A stretch of DNA of 64,000 nt from Streptomyces shenzhenensis (GTDB lineage Bacteria; Actinomycetota; Actinomycetes; Streptomycetales; Streptomycetaceae): NCBI RefSeq assembly GCF_021462265.1, contig NZ_JAJONF010000021.1, positions 108,538 to 172,537 of the forward strand, given 5' to 3'. Shown here piece after piece: positions 42,090-50,452 of this stretch (its first letter is position 1; every line of letters begins with the position of its first letter). The notes under the pieces were generated by a model, which worked only from the letters and a program-made list of their open reading frames with translations, was not told the DNA's origin and did no database searches. The translations under genes and the position numbers were made by a program.

Positions 42090-42746
42090 ATGGTCGACAG
42101 ATTCAAAGACGGGCTTCTGACGCCCACGGAAACGGCCTCCTACCTTGAGATTCCGCAGTCGACTCTCACCACCTGGCTGAAAGGCCAGGCCGCCGGAGCA
42201 CCGCTGGTCCACCAGGTGGAGCCGGTCCGGAGGGGACAGCCCTCGGTGCCGTTCATCGCGGTGGCCGAGGCGCACGTTCTTCGGTCTCTGCGGTCGCTCG
42301 GTCTCCGCATGAGCGAGATCAGGGAAGCGGCTGCCGCCGTACGGGATGCCTTCGACACCCCGTACGGTCTCGTGTCGAAGCGGATCGCCACGGACGGCGT
42401 GGACATCTTCATCGAGCATGGCTGGGGGGACCTCCGAAGAGCCCGGGACGGCCAGGTCCCCATCAAGGAGGTGGTCTCCGACTACCTCCGCTACCTCACC
42501 TGGGAGCCCGGCGACGACTTCCCCTCCAGCTTGCGGCTGCGTCAGTACCCGGAATCCGTACCCGTCGTGATCGACCCGCGGTTCGGCCACGGCCTCCCCG
42601 TGGTGGCCGCCAACCGAGTCACGGTGAAGGCCATCACCGACCTCTGGGAAGCCGGGGAAACCGTCGAGGACATCGCCTACGACTACGACATGACGCCTGA
42701 CCAGGTGGACGCCCTCTGCCAGGCAGTGGTGCACCTTGCCGCCTGA
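42090..42746 (+). CDS. DUF433-type antitoxin (VapB45-like)
   Basis: 218 residues. N-terminal MerR-like helix-turn-helix (LLTPTETASYLEIPQSTLTT) and C-terminal DUF433 domain (VVAANRVTVKAITDLWEAGE, then VEDIAYDYDMTPDQVDALCQ). This is the layout of the Mycobacterium VapB45-type antitoxin, which represses its own operon and neutralises the downstream PIN toxin. ATG 42090 has AGGAGGAGG six bases upstream. It overlaps the toxin gene by 11 bases, so the two are coupled. Confidence 0.85.
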   Translation: MVDRFKDGLLTPTETASYLEIPQSTLTTWLKGQAAGAPLVHQVEPVRRGQPSVPFIAVAEAHVLRSLRSLGLRMSEIREAAAAVRDAFDTPYGLVSKRIATDGVDIFIEHGWGDLRRARDGQVPIKEVVSDYLRYLTWEPGDDFPSSLRLRQYPESVPVVIDPRFGHGLPVVAANRVTVKAITDLWEAGETVEDIAYDYDMTPDQVDALCQAVVHLAA

Positions 42747-43122
42747 GTTCTTCCTCGACCGGAATCTCGGTCGCCGTGTCGCCGAGGGCCCGAGGGCCTG
42801 CGGGTGGACAGTGCACCGGATCGGAGACGTCTTCCCGTACGACGGGCAGGACGTTCCCGACGAGGAGTGGATCACCCACGGTCTCGACCGATCCTGGGTC
42901 CCGCTCTCGAAGGACGGACGGATCAAGACCCGAGACCTGGAGATCCGACCTGTGCTGGAGCGCGAAGCAGTGCTGTTCTACCTCGACAACCAGCAGCTTC
43001 GCAGCAGCGAGATGGTCGAACGGCTCGTCACACGCGTCGACGCGATCCACCGGGCCGTCGAGAAGGGCGGCCCAGCGGCGTACGCCGTGCGGCACGACCG
43101 TATCGAGCGCACCTGGCCCTGA
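42736..43122 (+). CDS. PIN-like toxin (VapC45-type ribonuclease)
   Basis: 128 residues. Acidic residues of the PIN-like fold are present: FLDRNLGRRV (first Asp), DVPDEEWI (Glu/Asp cluster) and LSKDGRI (Asp). The order and spacing match the VapC45/DUF5615-like group more than classical VapC. A ribonuclease toxin role is inferred from family and from pairing with the DUF433 antitoxin. The start is TTG 42736, overlapping the antitoxin end, which would keep toxin translation low. Confidence 0.75.
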   Translation: MPPEFFLDRNLGRRVAEGPRACGWTVHRIGDVFPYDGQDVPDEEWITHGLDRSWVPLSKDGRIKTRDLEIRPVLEREAVLFYLDNQQLRSSEMVERLVTRVDAIHRAVEKGGPAAYAVRHDRIERTWP

Positions 43123-43152
43123 ACCGAGTAGCACCGCCTGCACATCGGCCCG

Positions 43153-43959
43153 TCAGTTGTTCCAGCTCTCGTCGTACGGGTCGGACGGTACCGGGATCGG
43201 TTTGGCCTCGGTCACCTTGAGGTAGGGGATCGGGCCGTTGTTCACCGGGTCGTGTGTCACGCGGGCGGTGTAGGTGCCGGTCACCTGGAGCCAGGCGTCC
43301 GGCTGGAGGACCGGGGGGATCTTGCCGGTCAGGGCCACCTTCACCGGCTGGGCGTCCGCCGCGCAGCAGTTGAGGGCCATGCGGACCAGGTAGGGGGCAC
43401 CGTTCTTGTCCAGGGCCACGAAACCCGAGAGGCGCACGCTCCTGCCGCCGAACGAGCGGCCGTGGTCGTACACCGCGCGGCCCGCGTAGTCGACCAGGTT
43501 GATCGGGATCGGGTCGGCCTTGGGCAACTTCATGTAGCCGTACGGATGCTGCAGGGCCGTTCCGGTGCGCATCGCGCTGTAGGAGCCGAGCGCGGGCGGG
43601 GCGATGAGGATCAGGGCGAGGATCGGGAGGACCAGCAGCCAGGAGATACGGGGCTCCGGGTGAGCATGCGCCTCGGGCGCGACCTCGGGCGTCGCCTCGG
43701 ACGCGGCCTCGGGCGTCGCCTCAGACGCGGCCTCGGACGCGGCTGCCTGGGCGGCTTCCTGCGTGGCCTTTCGGGTGCGGGCGCGCTTCCACTCGTACCA
43801 CGCCGTCGCCAGTGCCGCGACGATCAGGACGGCGCCCGCGGTCAGCACCAGCCACTGGAGGCCCGCCTTGACGTAGCGCAGGTAGAGATTGGTCCCGCCC
43901 GCGTGCAGCAGGGCCGCGCCCACCAGGAACATCACGGCCGCCTGTGCCTGCCGGTTCAC
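43153..43959 (-). CDS. TIGR03943 family protein (permease partner)
   Basis: 268 residues. Two N-terminal TM segments (AAVMFLVGAALLHAGGTNLY and a second near 35-55), an Ala/Glu/Pro-repeat linker (EAASEATPEAASEATPEV), a third TM (WLLVLPILALILIAPPALG) and a soluble beta-rich domain with ALNCCAADAQPVKV and VTGTY motifs. The family is always found next to YraQ-type permeases, as here, with GTGA overlap at 43956-43959. It likely forms a membrane complex with that permease. The substrate is unknown; metal or metalloid is suspected from the di-Cys motif. Confidence 0.85.
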   Translation of the reverse strand: MNRQAQAAVMFLVGAALLHAGGTNLYLRYVKAGLQWLVLTAGAVLIVAALATAWYEWKRARTRKATQEAAQAAASEAASEATPEAASEATPEVAPEAHAHPEPRISWLLVLPILALILIAPPALGSYSAMRTGTALQHPYGYMKLPKADPIPINLVDYAGRAVYDHGRSFGGRSVRLSGFVALDKNGAPYLVRMALNCCAADAQPVKVALTGKIPPVLQPDAWLQVTGTYTARVTHDPVNNGPIPYLKVTEAKPIPVPSDPYDESWNN

Positions 43960-45002
43960 AGCAGCACCGCCCCGGTCAGGACCGCGCCCGCGATCGCCGC
44001 CACGAAGGTGGCCGGGGCGAAGCGCAGGGCGAAGCCGCGGCCGAAGGTGCCCGCCTGCATCGCGAAGAGCTTGAGGTCGATCATCGGGCCCACGATCAGG
44101 AAGGCCAGCTTCGCGGTGAGCGAGAACTGGGTCAGGGAGGCCGCCACGAACGCGTCCGCCTCCGAGCAGATGGACAGCAGTACGGCCAGGACCGACAGCG
44201 CGAGGATCGCGACCACCGGGTCGGCGGCCGCCGTGCGCAGCCACTCCGCCGGGGCCACCGCCTTCAGCGTCGCCGCCGCCATCGCGCCGAGCACCAGGAA
44301 GCCGCCCGCCTGCATCGTGTCGTGCCGGACCGAGGACCAGAACGCCTCCCCCCTGGTCTCGCCCTCGTGATGCGCGTGCGCCGGCAGGCGCAGCCAGTCG
44401 GTGCGGCCGAGCCGCTGCCACAGCCAGCCCATCGCGCACGCCACCAGCAGGCTGCCCGCGAACCGGCCCACCACCATCTCGGGGTCGCGCGGGAACGCCA
44501 CCGCCGTCGCCGTCAGCACGATCGGGTTGATCGCGGGCGCGGAGAGCAGGAAGGCGATCGCCGCGGCCGGGGTGACGCCCCGGCGGACCAGGGCGCCGGC
44601 CACCGGGACGGACGCGCACTCGCAGCCCGGCAGGATCACCCCGGCCAGACCCGCGACCGGCACCGCCAGAGCGGGATGGCCGGGCAGGGCGCGGGCGAAG
44701 AAGGACGGCGGGACGAAGACCGCGATCGCCGCGGACAGCAGCACGCCGAGGACGAGGAACGGGAGCGCCTGGACGACCACCGCCACGAACACCGTCATCC
44801 AGCTCTGCATCACCGGCTTCGACAGCGCGCCGCGGACCGGCCCCTGGAACACCACGACCAGGAGGAGGAGCAGGGTCAGGGCCAGGGGGGAGCTGAAGTG
44901 CCACTCGCCCTCCCGGTCGGGCGGGGTGCGGGTGCCGTCGCCGCCGGGGGGCGCGCCCTCGGGCACGGCGCCGGGCAGGGCGGCTTTCTCGGTGACGGCC
45001 AC
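43956..45002 (-). CDS. YraQ/UPF0718-family permease
   Basis: 348 residues, about eight TM segments. The family cysteine motif ILPGCECASVPVAGALVRRG (about 118-137) and the second half-motif SICSEADAFVAASLTQFSL (about 256-274) are intact. Membership in the DUF318 superfamily (ArsP relatives) is clear. The substrate is not determined by sequence. Paired with the TIGR03943 protein downstream. GTG 45002 has GGAGG ten bases upstream. It diverges from the channel-like gene at 45103 with a 100-base shared promoter region lacking an obvious Zur or CsoR box. Confidence 0.88.
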   Translation of the reverse strand: MAVTEKAALPGAVPEGAPPGGDGTRTPPDREGEWHFSSPLALTLLLLLVVVFQGPVRGALSKPVMQSWMTVFVAVVVQALPFLVLGVLLSAAIAVFVPPSFFARALPGHPALAVPVAGLAGVILPGCECASVPVAGALVRRGVTPAAAIAFLLSAPAINPIVLTATAVAFPRDPEMVVGRFAGSLLVACAMGWLWQRLGRTDWLRLPAHAHHEGETRGEAFWSSVRHDTMQAGGFLVLGAMAAATLKAVAPAEWLRTAAADPVVAILALSVLAVLLSICSEADAFVAASLTQFSLTAKLAFLIVGPMIDLKLFAMQAGTFGRGFALRFAPATFVAAIAGAVLTGAVLL

Positions 45003-45102
45003 GGGTCGGATACCTCCGGCACTTCGGTCAGATCCGGGGATTATGCTCCCTCACCTTCCCTACGGGCGGTCAGGGGCGGCTGTTCATCTCGTTGCTGGAA
45101 CC

Positions 45103-47100
45103 ATGCGTCCCGTTGAGGCAGTCTTTTCCCTCGTGGCGAGCGTTCCGTATCAGGGTGGTGGGGCCCGGGCCCCCATGGTGGTGTGCGGGGACGACGGGCT
45201 CGCGCACCGGCTGGCCGCCGAGTTGCGCACGGTCTACAACGAACAGGTCACCCTTGTGGTGCCGCCGGACGTGCGCATCGCCCGGCCGCCGGTCGTCGGA
45301 CGTGCCCGGGCCGCCTCGGCCGCGCTGTTCGACCGGATGGTCAGTGCGGCCGTCGGACGGGCGGCGGCAGGCGGGAACGGTGGCGGCGGCAGTAGTGGTG
45401 GTGCTGGTGGCAACGGTGGTTCCGGTGCGGGTGGTTCGGTCGCCGGTGCCGGTGACGGGCCGCGTGGGGAGCGGGTGCTGGAGGCCGCCGAGGCCAGTGA
45501 GGCGGTGCTCGCCGAGGCGGGCGTGGAGCGGGCCGCCGCGCTCGCGCTCGTGTACGACGACGACGAGACCAACATCCGGGCCGCCCTCACCGCCCGCCGG
45601 CTGAATCCGCGGCTGCGGCTCGTCCTGCGGCTCTACAACCGCCGGTTGGGGCAGCACATCGAGGAACTCCTCGACCAGGCGGCCGCGTTGGCCATCGGGG
45701 ACGTGGAGGGCGCCGAGGCCGGTGCGGTGGGGGACGCCTCCACGACCGTGCTGTCCGACGCCGACACCGTCGCACCGGCGCTCGCCGCCACCGCGCTCGC
45801 CGGGCGTGGCAAGGTCATCCACACGCAGGGCCTGGTGCTGCGGGCGGTGGACCTGCCGCCGGGTGCCGTCGCCGGGCAGGACGCCACCGAGCGGGGCCTG
45901 TTCCCACTGGCGTTGTTCTCGCTGAACGGCACCGGGTCCCAGTCGGCCGAGGGCGAGCGCGAGCGGGGGCCGCGGCTGCTGCCGGACGCGGAACAGATGC
46001 GGGCCGCGGGCGAGCGTGGCGTGATGGTGCTGGAGCACGTGTCGTCGTCGGCGGGGGCGGCGGAGCCGGCCGGGCGCGGGGTCGTACCGCCGCTCGCCTC
46101 GCTCTTCTCCCGGCGGCTCAGGTGGTCGCTGGCCGGAAGCATGGCGTGTGTGGTCGCGCTCGCGGTCGCGTTGTCGGTGGTGACGGGCATCCATCCGGTA
46201 CGGGCCTTCTACTACACGCTCCTCGACCTGTTCGCCATCGACAACCCCGCGCTCGGGGCTCCGGTCGGCCGGCAGATCCTGCAGTTGCTGTCGGGGCTCG
46301 TCGGGCTGCTGCTGCTGCCGGTGCTGCTGGCGGCGGTACTGGAGGCGCTCGGCACCTTCCGGACCGCCTCCGCGCTGCGCAAGCCGCCACGGGGACTGAG
46401 CGGGCATGTGGTGCTCCTCGGGCTGGGGAAGATCGGTACGCGGGTGCTGACGCGACTGCGGGAACTGCACGTCCCCGTGGTGTGCGTCGAGTCGGATCCC
46501 GAGGCGCGCGGGCTGGCGGTGGCGCGGCGGCTGCGGGTGCCGGTGGTGCTCGGGGACGTCACCCACGAGGGTGTCCTGGAGGCCGCCAAGATCCATCGGG
46601 CGCAGGCGCTGCTCGCGGTGACCAGCGCGGACACGACGAATCTGGAGGCCGTGCTGTACGCGCGGTCCGTGCGGCCCGATCTGACGGCGGTGCTGCGGCT
46701 GTACGACGACGACTTCGCGACCGCCGTGTACCGGACCCTGCGGGCGGCGCATCCGCGGGCCGTCACCCGGAGCCGGAGCGTGTCCTATCTGGCGGCGCCG
46801 TCCTTCGCGGGGGCGATGCTGGGGCGGCAGATCCTCGGGGCGATTCCGGTGGAGCGGAAGGTGTTGCTGGTGGCGGTGGTGGAGGTGGGCGGGCATCCGC
46901 AGCTGGAAGGGCGGACGGTGGAGGGGGCGTTCCGGGCGGGGGCGTGGCGGGTGCTGGCGCTTGAGGGCCGGCAAGGGATTGCGGACGGGGAGTACGTGTT
47001 GCGGGGTGGGGACCGGGTGGTGGTGGTCGCCACGCGGAGAGGGCTGGCGGAGCTGTCCGGCCGGGTGCCGCCCGCCCACCCATCCGACTCGCCCGGTTGA
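45103..47100 (+). CDS. Channel-like protein with two RCK/TrkA-N domains and a two-TM segment
   Basis: 665 residues. First Rossmann/RCK-like half (about 25-215, MVVCGDDGLAHRLAAELR, interrupted by a Gly/Ser-rich insert near 90-120). Two TM helices follow (about 342-362 and 394-416), then a canonical RCK domain (VVLLGLGKIGTRVLTRLREL near 434-453) and a TrkA-C-like end. The re-entrant region between the TM helices reads YYTLLDLFAIDNPALGAP and lacks the TVGYGD filter. The layout resembles CASTOR/POLLUX-type ion channels or NAD-binding Trk-like proteins. Ion specificity is unclear. ATG 45103 chosen; no good Shine-Dalgarno. Confidence 0.75.
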   Translation: MRPVEAVFSLVASVPYQGGGARAPMVVCGDDGLAHRLAAELRTVYNEQVTLVVPPDVRIARPPVVGRARAASAALFDRMVSAAVGRAAAGGNGGGGSSGGAGGNGGSGAGGSVAGAGDGPRGERVLEAAEASEAVLAEAGVERAAALALVYDDDETNIRAALTARRLNPRLRLVLRLYNRRLGQHIEELLDQAAALAIGDVEGAEAGAVGDASTTVLSDADTVAPALAATALAGRGKVIHTQGLVLRAVDLPPGAVAGQDATERGLFPLALFSLNGTGSQSAEGERERGPRLLPDAEQMRAAGERGVMVLEHVSSSAGAAEPAGRGVVPPLASLFSRRLRWSLAGSMACVVALAVALSVVTGIHPVRAFYYTLLDLFAIDNPALGAPVGRQILQLLSGLVGLLLLPVLLAAVLEALGTFRTASALRKPPRGLSGHVVLLGLGKIGTRVLTRLRELHVPVVCVESDPEARGLAVARRLRVPVVLGDVTHEGVLEAAKIHRAQALLAVTSADTTNLEAVLYARSVRPDLTAVLRLYDDDFATAVYRTLRAAHPRAVTRSRSVSYLAAPSFAGAMLGRQILGAIPVERKVLLVAVVEVGGHPQLEGRTVEGAFRAGAWRVLALEGRQGIADGEYVLRGGDRVVVVATRRGLAELSGRVPPAHPSDSPG

Positions 47101-47149
47101 GAGGCGGGGATGGGCGGGTTGCGGCGGTGGAGTGCGTGCGGGTGCGCCG

Positions 47150-47213
47150 TGGCCGGTCGCGCCCCGCGGCGGAGCCGCAGATCGACACAGCCCCGCGCCC
47201 CTGACGGGGCCCA
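47150..47213 (+). repeat. Streptomyces intergenic repeat, copy 2
   Basis: Contains GTGGCCGGTCGCGCCCCGCG, GCGGAGCCGCAGATCGACAC and AGCCCCGCGCCCCTGACGGG. Nearly identical over about 55 bases to copy 3 at 47386. Located just after the channel-like gene. Confidence 0.75.
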
Positions 47214-47257
47214 CCGCACCGCAACCCGGCGCCGCTCCGCCGCGGCCACCCGCGCCC

Positions 47258-47312
47258 CCGCGACGGAACCGCACCTCGGAGACAGCCCCGCACCCCCTGA
47301 CAGGGCCCACCG
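47258..47312 (+). repeat. Degenerate copy of the intergenic repeat
   Basis: CGCGACGGAACCGCACCTCG followed by GAGACAGCCCCGCACCCCCT aligns to copies 2 and 3 with several substitutions and one small gap. It lies between them in the same orientation. Confidence 0.5.
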
Positions 47313-47324
47313 CGGGTGACGGCC

Positions 47325-47556
47325 TCGCTTCTTCACAGACCGAGTCGGGTGGGGTCGGTTGAGGTGGTGCGGATGCGCGCGGGCGGGTGGGGGCTGGTCG
47401 CGCCCCGCGGCGGAGCCGCAGATCGACACAGCCCCGCGCCCCTGACGGGGCGCCCGCACCCCCCATGCGCCCCGCGTCCCGCGTCCCTGGTAGAGATACG
47501 GGTGCGGGCCGCTGCTCGCCTGTGGGCCTCGCTCCTTCACGGACCGAGTCGGGTGG
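47325..47556 (+). repeat. Direct repeat flanking copy 3 (about 28 bases)
   Basis: GCCTCGCTTCTTCACAGACC followed by GAGTCGGGTGG at about 47323-47353 recurs at about 47526-47556 as GCCTCGCTCCTTCACGGACC plus GAGTCGGGTGG. The unit between, including copy 3, looks like a duplicated cassette of about 200 bases. Confidence 0.55.
47386..47455 (+). repeat. Streptomyces intergenic repeat, copy 3, with terminal hairpin
   Basis: Same core as copy 2, ending in a perfect hairpin GCGCCCC (47436-47442), loop TGAC, GGGGCGC (47447-47453). The hairpin lies between convergent genes and could terminate both. Confidence 0.75.
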
Positions 47557-47580
47557 ATGGGCGGGAGAGAGAAGGCGCGG

Positions 47581-49401
47581 TCAGTCTGTCGGCGCTGTCG
47601 CCGTAGGCGCCAGGTGGCGCTCGGCGAAGTCCATTTCCAGGCGAAGTTGCTTGATGCGTTCGTCGACCACCAGGGAGCCGTGGCCCGCGTCGTAGCGGTA
47701 GACCTCGTGGGGGGCCGAGCGGGCTGCGAGGCGGCTGACGTAGTTGTCGATCTGGCGGATCGGGCAGCGGGGGTCGTTGAGGCCGGCCGAGATGTACACG
47801 GGGGCCTTGACGTCGTCCACGTAGGTCAGCGGTGAGGACGCGGCGAAGCGCTCCGGGACCTCCTCCGGGGTGCCGCCCAGCAGCGTGCGGTCCATCGCCT
47901 TCAGTGACTCCATCTCGTCGTGGTACGCCGTGACGTAGTCGGCGACGGGCACGACGGCGATGCCCACCGTCCAGGACTCGGGCTGGGTGCCCAGGCCGAG
48001 GAGGGTGAGGTAGCCGCCCCAGGAGCCGCCGGTCAGGACGAGGCGGGCGGGGTCGGCGAGACCGGACTCGATCGCCCAGTCCCGGACCGCCGCGACGTCC
48101 TCCAGCTCGATCAGGCCCACCCGGTGCTTCAGCGCGTCCGTCCAGGCCCGGCCGTAGCCCGTGGAGCCGCGGTAGTTGATGCGGACCACCGCGTACCCGT
48201 GGTCGACCCAGGCCGCCGGGCCGGCCGCGAAGCTGTCGCTGTCGTGCCAGGTCGGGCCGCCGTGCAGGTCGAAGACGGTGGGCAGGGGGCCCGTCGCTCC
48301 GGCCGGCTTCTGGATCAGGGCGTGGATGACACCGCCGGGGCCCTCCACCCACGCGTCCGAGACCGGGACCGACGGCGGGCACTTCATGCCGGGCGGGTCC
48401 AGGACCACCTCGCCGGTCGTCGAGCGGACCACCGGCGGCTCCTCCGCCGACGACCACAGGTACTCGACGGTGCCGTCGGGGCGGGCCGTGGCCCCGGAGA
48501 CGGAGCCCGGCGGGGTCGGGATGCGCTCCAGCTCGCGCGTGGCCAGGTCGTAGCGGAACAGGTCGCTGCGGGCCTTGTGGCTGTGCACGATGAGCAGCGC
48601 CCCGCCGTCCGGATACCACTCCGCGCTCACGTCACCCGGCAGGTCGAGGGTCAGGTCCGCCTGCTCGCCGGTGACGACGTCCCAGACCAGGGGCTCCCAG
48701 CGACCGCGCCGCTGGTGGCCGATGAGCAGGCGCGGGTCGCCGTCGACCGGGGCGAAACCCAGCACCTCCAGGCCCAGCTCCACCGTGCCGCCGTCGGTGT
48801 CGTCGAGCTCGGCGACCGTCGTGCCGTCCGGGCGGACCACGCGCAGCGCCGAGTGCATCGCGTCGCCGTGCTCGGTGTGCTCGATGGCGATCAGCAAGCC
48901 GTCGTGGGAGAGGTCGCCGACTCCGGCCGACTCGACGTGCCGGTAGATCTCCAGGGGCTCCTCGCCCGTTCTGACCAGGTAGATCGTCGTACCTTCGGCA
49001 TCCGTGGACCGGCCCACGACCGCCGTGCGGCCGTCCCGGCCGAGCGCCAGGCCCGAGGGGTACGACGGCTCCAGGCCCGGCGTCGCCTCCTCGTCCGCGC
49101 CACCGCCGAAGGACTGGCGGCGCCAGACGCCGAACTCGTCACCGTCCTTGTCGTCGAACCACCAGATCCACGCGCCGTCCGGGGAGAGCAGGCCGTCCGT
49201 CGTGCCGTTGGGCCGGTTCGTCGCCTGGCGCTGCTCACCGCTCGCACGGTCCCAGGCGTACAGCTCGTACGTCCCCGTCGCGTTCGACACGAACAGGGAA
49301 CGGTCGCAGGCGTCTTCCGCCCAGTCCGGCAGGGAGACCCGAGGGGCGCGGAAGCGCTTCTCCCAGTCCGGCATGTCGCTCTCACTCATGGCCGCAGTCA
49401 T
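47581..49401 (-). CDS. S9 family prolyl oligopeptidase-like peptidase
   Basis: 606 residues. N-terminal beta-propeller (about 20-330, repeats such as GTYELYAWDRASGEQR and LVRTGEEPLEI) and C-terminal alpha/beta-hydrolase. The catalytic triad is visible: Ser near 461 in TGGSWGGYLT, Asp in SAGLNDPRCP, and His in YDAGHGSLV. It is a cytoplasmic acylaminoacyl- or dipeptidyl-type oligopeptidase. No signal peptide. Start ATG 49401; a CACTAT -10-like box lies about 8 bases upstream, so the mRNA may be leaderless. It converges on the channel-like gene across the repeat nest and diverges from SURF1. Confidence 0.92.
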   Translation of the reverse strand: MTAAMSESDMPDWEKRFRAPRVSLPDWAEDACDRSLFVSNATGTYELYAWDRASGEQRQATNRPNGTTDGLLSPDGAWIWWFDDKDGDEFGVWRRQSFGGGADEEATPGLEPSYPSGLALGRDGRTAVVGRSTDAEGTTIYLVRTGEEPLEIYRHVESAGVGDLSHDGLLIAIEHTEHGDAMHSALRVVRPDGTTVAELDDTDGGTVELGLEVLGFAPVDGDPRLLIGHQRRGRWEPLVWDVVTGEQADLTLDLPGDVSAEWYPDGGALLIVHSHKARSDLFRYDLATRELERIPTPPGSVSGATARPDGTVEYLWSSAEEPPVVRSTTGEVVLDPPGMKCPPSVPVSDAWVEGPGGVIHALIQKPAGATGPLPTVFDLHGGPTWHDSDSFAAGPAAWVDHGYAVVRINYRGSTGYGRAWTDALKHRVGLIELEDVAAVRDWAIESGLADPARLVLTGGSWGGYLTLLGLGTQPESWTVGIAVVPVADYVTAYHDEMESLKAMDRTLLGGTPEEVPERFAASSPLTYVDDVKAPVYISAGLNDPRCPIRQIDNYVSRLAARSAPHEVYRYDAGHGSLVVDERIKQLRLEMDFAERHLAPTATAPTD

Positions 49402-49503
49402 GGCCCCATAGTGCCTGTCCCCGCCCACGACGCGTCGAGGAGTCCCGCAGCCTGTGGATAACTTTGCGAACCTCCGGGCAGCGGTCCGGACCGACACCCG
49501 CCC

Positions 49504-49551
49504 GTTCGACAGGCGGTTCGACAGGTAGTTCGACAGGCCGTTCGGCAGGCC
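49504..49551 (+). repeat. Four tandem 12-base repeats (GTTCGACAGGNN)
   Basis: GTTCGACAGGCG, GTTCGACAGGTA, GTTCGACAGGCC and GTTCGGCAGGCC run head to tail at 49504-49551. They sit in the 219-base promoter region shared by the divergent S9 peptidase and SURF1 genes. Twelve-base phasing does not match the DNA helical repeat exactly. Function unknown. Confidence 0.8.
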
Positions 49552-49620
49552 GGTCGAATGCCGCCGTGTCCTCCCACCCCGCCCGTAAACCGTCATGAAC
49601 CGCCCCGTACCGTGGACAGG

Positions 49621-50409
49621 GTGTACCGCTTTCTGCTGACACCCCGCTGGTGGGGCATCAACGTCTTCGTGCTGCTCGCCATCCCGTTCTGCGTCTTCAT
49701 GGGGTCGTGGCAGCTGAGCCGGTTCGAGGCGCGGGTCGAGGCGCATCGCAGCGCGGACAAGCAGGCCGAGACGGCGAAGACGGAGGCGGCCCGGCCACTG
49801 GCCGACCTCCTCCCCGTCGACCAGTCGACGTCGGGCAAGCGGGCCACCGCCGGCGGGCGGTACGGCAAGCAGCTGCTCGTGCCCGGCCGTCAGGTCGACG
49901 GGAAGGACGGCTTCTACGTCCTGACCCTGCTGCGCACCGACTCCGGCAAGGCCCTTCCCGTCGTACGCGGCTGGCTGCCCGGCAAGGCGGATGCCGCCAA
50001 GGCGCCCGCCGCGCCCACCGGGGAGGTCACCGTCACCGGCGCGCTGCAGGCCTCCGAGACGCCGGGGGACAACGGCGTCAGCAACCAGGGCGGGCTGCCG
50101 GCGGGGCAGACGGCGGCGATCAGCGCGGCCACACTGGTGAACCTGGTGCCGTACCCGGTGTACGACGCGTGGATCACCCTGGACAAGGCCGACTCGGGGA
50201 TGACGGCCGTACCGGCGACCGCGCCGGACAACTCGGGGCTCGACCTGAAGGCGTTCCAGAACCTCGGTTACACCGGTGAGTGGTTCGTCTTCGCGGGCTT
50301 CGTGGTGTTCATGTGGTTCCGGCTGCTGCGCCGCGAGGTGGAGTTCGCCCGGGACGCGGCGCTCGGCCTGGTCCCGGACGAGGAAGCCCAGCAGCCGACG
50401 GCCGTATGA
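49621..50409 (+). CDS. SURF1 family protein (cytochrome c oxidase assembly)
   Basis: 262 residues with the SURF1 layout: TM1 WGINVFVLLAIPFCVFMGSWQL (about 10-31, conserved G.WQL.R), a large extracytoplasmic domain (with VLTLLRTDSGKALPVVRGWL), and TM2 near the C-terminus (EWFVFAGFVVFMWFRLLRRE). It assists heme a insertion and assembly of the aa3 oxidase. GTG 49621 is the start that places TM1 correctly. The short 43-base gap to the next convergent gene leaves little room for a terminator. Confidence 0.9.
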   Translation: MYRFLLTPRWWGINVFVLLAIPFCVFMGSWQLSRFEARVEAHRSADKQAETAKTEAARPLADLLPVDQSTSGKRATAGGRYGKQLLVPGRQVDGKDGFYVLTLLRTDSGKALPVVRGWLPGKADAAKAPAAPTGEVTVTGALQASETPGDNGVSNQGGLPAGQTAAISAATLVNLVPYPVYDAWITLDKADSGMTAVPATAPDNSGLDLKAFQNLGYTGEWFVFAGFVVFMWFRLLRREVEFARDAALGLVPDEEAQQPTAV

Positions 50410-50452
50410 CGGACCCCGCGCCGCCGGACGTCACTCCGCCGGACCCCGCCGG

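Noticed and set aside
45003..45102. Zur or CsoR box before the YraQ-type permease
   Set aside because: No TGATAATG-like Zur dyad and no ATACCC/GGGTAT pair in the 100 bases.
45070..47466. 798-codon open frame antisense to the channel-like gene
   Set aside because: Low-complexity Arg/Pro/His shadow; no Shine-Dalgarno or domain.
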